From: UBA4656 sp002405525
GTDB taxonomy: Bacteria > Pseudomonadota > Gammaproteobacteria > Xanthomonadales > Ahniellaceae
Length of the DNA: 17,353 nucleotides
Direction of reading: 5' to 3'
Assembly (NCBI GenBank): GCA_036723735.1
Contig: DAIMGT010000080.1
Location: 1-17,353, forward strand
Shown: piece by piece, positions 14,721 through 17,353 of the stretch
Layout: each line of letters starts with the position of its first letter
Numbering within the stretch: the first letter of the stretch is position 1
Notes under the pieces: model-generated
Databases searched by the model: none
Told to the model about the DNA's origin: nothing
The model's input: the letters and a program-made list of their open reading frames with translations, nothing else
Translations under genes and position numbers: made by a program

Positions 14721-15851
14721 TCAGGCGCGCAGGTCGAAGCCGGCCTCGGCGACCAGCCGGCCATTGACCTGAACCTCGATGCGGTGCCTGCCCGGGTAGT
14801 AGCGGCGCGTGGTGATCGGCCGCACCGGGTGGCGACGTTGCAGCACGCGCTGCTCGCCGGCGCCCAGCACCAGATTCCAACCCTTGAACACCTTGGGCGA
14901 CGTTCCGCCATCGGCGCGTACGTGGTGCACCACATAGTCGATCGCCAGCGCCTGCGGCTTGCGCGCCGAGGATGCCAGCGCGAGTTCGATCGTCAGCGCC
15001 TCGCCGAGGCGGATGCGCGCCGGTGCGACCGACAGCGCGGCGGTACCGCGCAGGCGCGTGTCGAGGCCCCACGCCGCCAGCACCCGGCGCTCGCCGCGCT
15101 TGATGAGGGTGCGGCTGGCGTGGCGCAGCAGGGCGCGGCGCTCGCGGCTCGCGCCCGGCAGGTGGTCCTCCAGCCAGCCGGCGACCACCGCCGGGTGGTC
15201 CTTGGCGATGTCGTTGAGGTGGTTGGCGACGCTGCGCCGCACGTAGTCGCTCGGGTCGTCCTGCAGTGCGGCCAGCAGCGGCAGGGTCGGCGCGGGATCG
15301 GCGACCAATGGCTTCAACACGATGCCCCACGGCAGGCGCGGACGGCTGCCTTCGCTGACCAGGCGTCGCACGTGCGGGCTCGGGTCGGTGGTCCAGACGG
15401 CCAGCGTCTCGAAGCAGTGCTGCGGATGGGCGAGCAAAAACGGGCGGATCGCGAATTCGGCGCTGAAGCGCTGCGTCAGTTCGCGCAGGCAGGCCAGCGC
15501 CCGCGCCGGTTCCTCGAGGCCGCGCCGCGCGACGAATTCGCCGAGCGGCCACACGATCCAGCCGGCGAGCCCCGCCTCCCCGGCGCGCAGCTCGCCCAGC
15601 GCCTCGTCGCCGCGCACCGGCGCCAGCGTCGCCTTGATCGCGGCTGCCGCTCGCGCGAAGTCGCCCGGCAGGGTGGCCTCCAGCGCATCGGCGATGCGCA
15701 TCGCGCGCGCCTTCATCTCCAGCGCGTCGAAGCCGTCCAGCGCGAGGGCTTCGAAACGCGCGTGCGGGAACCCCGGAAGCGCGCGCGCGAAGTGCGAGCC
15801 GGCAAGCCGCACCAGGTCGGGAGAGAGCAGCCGCTTGAACGGTTCGGGCAT
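14721..15851 (-). CDS. AlkC-like DNA alkylation repair glycosylase
   Basis: The product is 376 aa. Residues 1-265 or so form stacked helical HEAT-like repeats (DPSPHVRRLVSEGSRPRLPW and DPSDYVRRSVANHLNDIAKD are typical of the AlkC/AlkD superfamily). Residues about 275-376 form a separate beta-rich domain (LTIELALASSARKPQALAID, RRYYPGRHRIEVQVNGRLVA), which would match the C-terminal Ig-like domain reported for AlkC proteins. AlkC/AlkD enzymes remove alkylated bases such as 3-methyladenine or 3-methylcytosine without flipping them. I chose the ATG at 15851 because the protein then begins MPEPFKRLLS, as family members start M-EP-K, and a GGAG lies nine bases upstream. The ATG at 15875 would add eight residues. 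The SDR gene is 76 bp upstream on the same strand. No other repair gene is adjacent. Confidence 0.82.
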   Translation of the reverse strand: MPEPFKRLLSPDLVRLAGSHFARALPGFPHARFEALALDGFDALEMKARAMRIADALEATLPGDFARAAAAIKATLAPVRGDEALGELRAGEAGLAGWIVWPLGEFVARRGLEEPARALACLRELTQRFSAEFAIRPFLLAHPQHCFETLAVWTTDPSPHVRRLVSEGSRPRLPWGIVLKPLVADPAPTLPLLAALQDDPSDYVRRSVANHLNDIAKDHPAVVAGWLEDHLPGASRERRALLRHASRTLIKRGERRVLAAWGLDTRLRGTAALSVAPARIRLGEALTIELALASSARKPQALAIDYVVHHVRADGGTSPKVFKGWNLVLGAGEQRVLQRRHPVRPITTRRYYPGRHRIEVQVNGRLVAEAGFDLRA

Positions 15852-15927
15852 CGGCCAATCTCCGGCGCCGGTCATGCCGCGCCCGATCGCGCCGTGCGCA
15901 CCGGCTGCCGCCGGCGGTACGGCGCCA

Positions 15928-16602
15928 TCACCAGGGCAGCGGCGTGCCGTTGGCGTGCCAGAACGTACCGCTGTGCTCGGCCCCGAGCGTGTCCATGCGC
16001 TCGATCAGGCCGGCAGCGGCCTGCGCGGGCGTGGCGTCGCCGCGGCCGCCGGTCATCGCGGTCTTGACGAAGCCCGGGTGCAGCACGAACACCATCGCCT
16101 GCTGTGCGGCGAGGTCGATCGCCAGCGAGCGTGCGCCGGCGTTGAGCGCCGCTTTGGACATGCGGTAACCGTAGTAGCCGCCGGAGCCGTTGTCGCCGAT
16201 CGAGCCCATGCGGCTGCTGACCACGCCGATCCGCGCCCCGCGTGCGAGGCGTCCGCGCAGGGCGGCGGCGAGGCGCAGCGGGGCCAGGGCGTTGACTTCG
16301 AACTGCTCGCGCACCGATTCGGCGGCGTCCTCGGCCGGCAGATGGTCCAAGGATTCGGCGCGCAGGATCCCGGCGCTGAGGATCGCGCGGTCGACCGCGC
16401 GCGCGCCGATCGCCTCCATGATGCGCGTCACGCCCGCAGCCTCGGTCAGTTCGACGCCGTCGAGCACCTCGGCGCCGCTGGCGGCCAGTTCCGGCGAAGG
16501 CGCTCGGCAGCTGGCGAGCACCCGGTCGCCGCGCGCGAGGTGCGCCTGGACGAGAGCCAGCCCGATGCCGCGGGCCGCTCCGGTGACGAGGACGAATGCC
16601 AT
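15928..16602 (-). CDS. Short-chain dehydrogenase/reductase (SDR)
   Basis: The product is 224 aa, compact for a classical SDR. The nucleotide-binding motif TGAARGIG lies at 7-14, the structural SAG (a variant of NNAG) at 76-78, the family Asn at 104 (VNALAP), the catalytic Ser at 129-130 (GVVSSRMGS), and YxxxK as Y146/K150 (GYRMSKAALNAG). HPGFVKTAMTG at about 174-184 is the usual post-catalytic PG-V-T block. It should be a soluble NAD(P)H-dependent oxidoreductase of the CsgA/sniffer-like type (RMGSIGDN--GGYYGYR). The substrate is unknown. The start at 16602 has an excellent AGGAGGG five or so bases upstream. All catalytic residues are present, in contrast to the epimerase pseudogene at 7383. 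Confidence 0.92.
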   Translation of the reverse strand: MAFVLVTGAARGIGLALVQAHLARGDRVLASCRAPSPELAASGAEVLDGVELTEAAGVTRIMEAIGARAVDRAILSAGILRAESLDHLPAEDAAESVREQFEVNALAPLRLAAALRGRLARGARIGVVSSRMGSIGDNGSGGYYGYRMSKAALNAGARSLAIDLAAQQAMVFVLHPGFVKTAMTGGRGDATPAQAAAGLIERMDTLGAEHSGTFWHANGTPLPW

Positions 16603-16679
16603 GGAACCCTCCTGCCAAAGGCGGGCATGGTAGTGCGCCCGGGGTGGGCGATGGGTGGAGGCGCGTGGAAAGGCTGATC

Positions 16680-17156
16680 ATGGCGCGCGGGGTGCGGCAG
16701 CCTCGCTGTCGATGGATCGCGGAAAGGCACATGGCCGAGCAAGCCTTGATCGAGCAGGGGCCGGACAGTGCGCTGGCGTGGAGCTGCCGCCATCGCGGCT
16801 GCGGATGCGGGTCGGCCTGGTGCTCCAGGCGGCCTTATACCGGCTTGGCATCCCCGGTGCTGTTCACGCCCGGCGGCGGCGCGTCGTGGCCGATGGTGGT
16901 GCCGGCGTGGGCGGCTGCGTTCGTGATGGCGGAACTGCTGCGGTTCGGCCGCCCTGAGCTGACGTGGTCGCCGCGCGGGCCGCGCCTGCGCAAGCGACTC
17001 CTGTTGGAGCACGGTGCGCTGCCGTTCTCTCCGCGCGAGTGGCGACCGGGGACCGCGGCGCTCGTCCGGGTGGCGGCGGGACGCGGCGACAACGAGGCAG
17101 CAATGGGGTTAGTTTGTCTCGACGAAGCGGATGGGCCGCCCGTCAGCCTGTTCTGA
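16680..17156 (+). CDS. Uncharacterised protein, reading frame uncertain in the first half
   Basis: A 158-aa frame starts at ATG 16680, with GGAAAGG six bases upstream, and ends at TGA 17154-17156. The second half (LFTPGGGASWPMVVPAWAAA, then FVMAELLRFGRPELTWSPRG, and ALPFSPREWRPGTAALVRV) looks like real protein with GC-ended codons. The first half contains a Cys cluster, WSCRHRGCGCGSAWC, that looks less natural. In the +1-shifted frame the same bases around 16780-16850 read LRMRVGLVLQAALYRLGIPG, which looks more protein-like. Either the first half really is this Cys-rich sequence, a possible zinc site, or a frameshift near 16850 has broken the gene. I do not recognise the family. It is divergent from the SDR gene across 77 bp. 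Confidence 0.4.
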   Translation: MARGVRQPRCRWIAERHMAEQALIEQGPDSALAWSCRHRGCGCGSAWCSRRPYTGLASPVLFTPGGGASWPMVVPAWAAAFVMAELLRFGRPELTWSPRGPRLRKRLLLEHGALPFSPREWRPGTAALVRVAAGRGDNEAAMGLVCLDEADGPPVSLF

Positions 17157-17353
17157 ACGCCGGACCAGACGGCCTCCAAGAGCATCGCGGCGCGGGAGGG
17201 CGCAGCCCAAGCCGCGCCACGGCAGGGGGCGAAGCGCGCGGGGCGGCGGGCGGCGGGAAGGCGGGCGCCGGCAAGGGCGGAATAGGCGGCGGGCGGCTCG
17301 ATCAGGTCGATCAGGTGGTGGAAGTCGTCAAGCACCGAAAAGATATGAACGTG
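17157..17353. other. Right-edge stretch without a confident gene
   Basis: No convincing plus-strand gene is visible after the TGA at 17156. On the minus strand a frame open to the right edge reads HVHIFSVLDDFHHLIDLIEP and then becomes Ala/Arg/Pro rich, running into the antisense of the gene at 16680. The first 20 residues look like real protein, so the end of a gene lying outside the window is possible. A nine-base direct repeat, cgatcaggt twice, sits at about 17299-17316. There is no terminator with a T-tract. Confidence 0.25.

Noticed and set aside
16835..17335. A 166-codon minus-strand gene at the right edge
   Set aside because: Only the first 20 or so residues look natural. The rest is Ala/Arg/Pro/Ser rich and antisense to a better plus-strand frame. 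I noted it only as a possible edge fragment.

Overview
This is a GC-rich (about 70% by eye), densely coding stretch of what looks like a gammaproteobacterial chromosome. The best guess is Xanthomonadaceae/Lysobacteraceae (Lysobacter/Luteimonas/Xanthomonas-like). The reasons are the uniformly G/C-ended codons, a large TonB-dependent receptor with a typical xanthomonad plug domain, a lipoprotein S9 peptidase, and degenerate GTAGGAGCG / TTGAAGCC-type intergenic repeats. The taxonomy is inferred. I see no rRNA, tRNA, CRISPR array, transposase, integrase or phage gene, and nothing that looks like a defence island. Most of the window is ordinary core or accessory metabolism, and I found no convincing undescribed multi-gene system.

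Layout, left to right. (1) 1-920: the 3' end of an unidentified plus-strand gene, a small secreted Gly/Tyr/Arg-rich protein, and an inverted pair of REP-like repeats. (2) 917-5316: an APC amino-acid permease overlapping a SemiSWEET transporter (minus strand), divergent from a TonB-dependent receptor across a structured 335-bp control region. A perfect 14-bp hairpin closes the receptor gene. (3) 5323-7328: a minus-strand run of a 2OG-Fe(II) oxygenase, LemA, and an HTH/coiled-coil protein with a histone-H1-like tail. (4) 7383-8118: a decayed NAD-dependent epimerase pseudogene, then a dispersed repeat. (5) 8119-10595: a secreted GH13 alpha-amylase followed 53 bp later by a membrane diguanylate cyclase, with a LacI-type operator candidate upstream of the amylase. 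(6) 10838-12437: an RluA-family pseudouridine synthase divergent from a membrane-anchored protein of unknown function. (7) 12438-16602: a gene-poor convergent gap with two perfect GC hairpins, then a minus-strand run of a short-chain dehydrogenase, an AlkC-type DNA alkylation repair glycosylase, and an S9 prolyl-oligopeptidase-family lipoprotein. (8) 16680-17353: an uncertain small plus-strand gene and an unexplained right edge.

Functionally, the window combines nutrient capture with housekeeping functions. Capture comprises the outer-membrane receptor, the inner-membrane APC and SemiSWEET carriers, the exported amylase and the exported or periplasmic peptidase. Housekeeping comprises tRNA/rRNA modification, alkylation repair and c-di-GMP signalling. 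The points most worth a second look are the ribosome-binding site buried in a hairpin before the TonB receptor, the operator-like dyad before the amylase, the amylase/diguanylate-cyclase pairing, the H1-tailed HTH protein, and the clearly decayed epimerase with an identifiable catalytic Tyr-to-Cys change.
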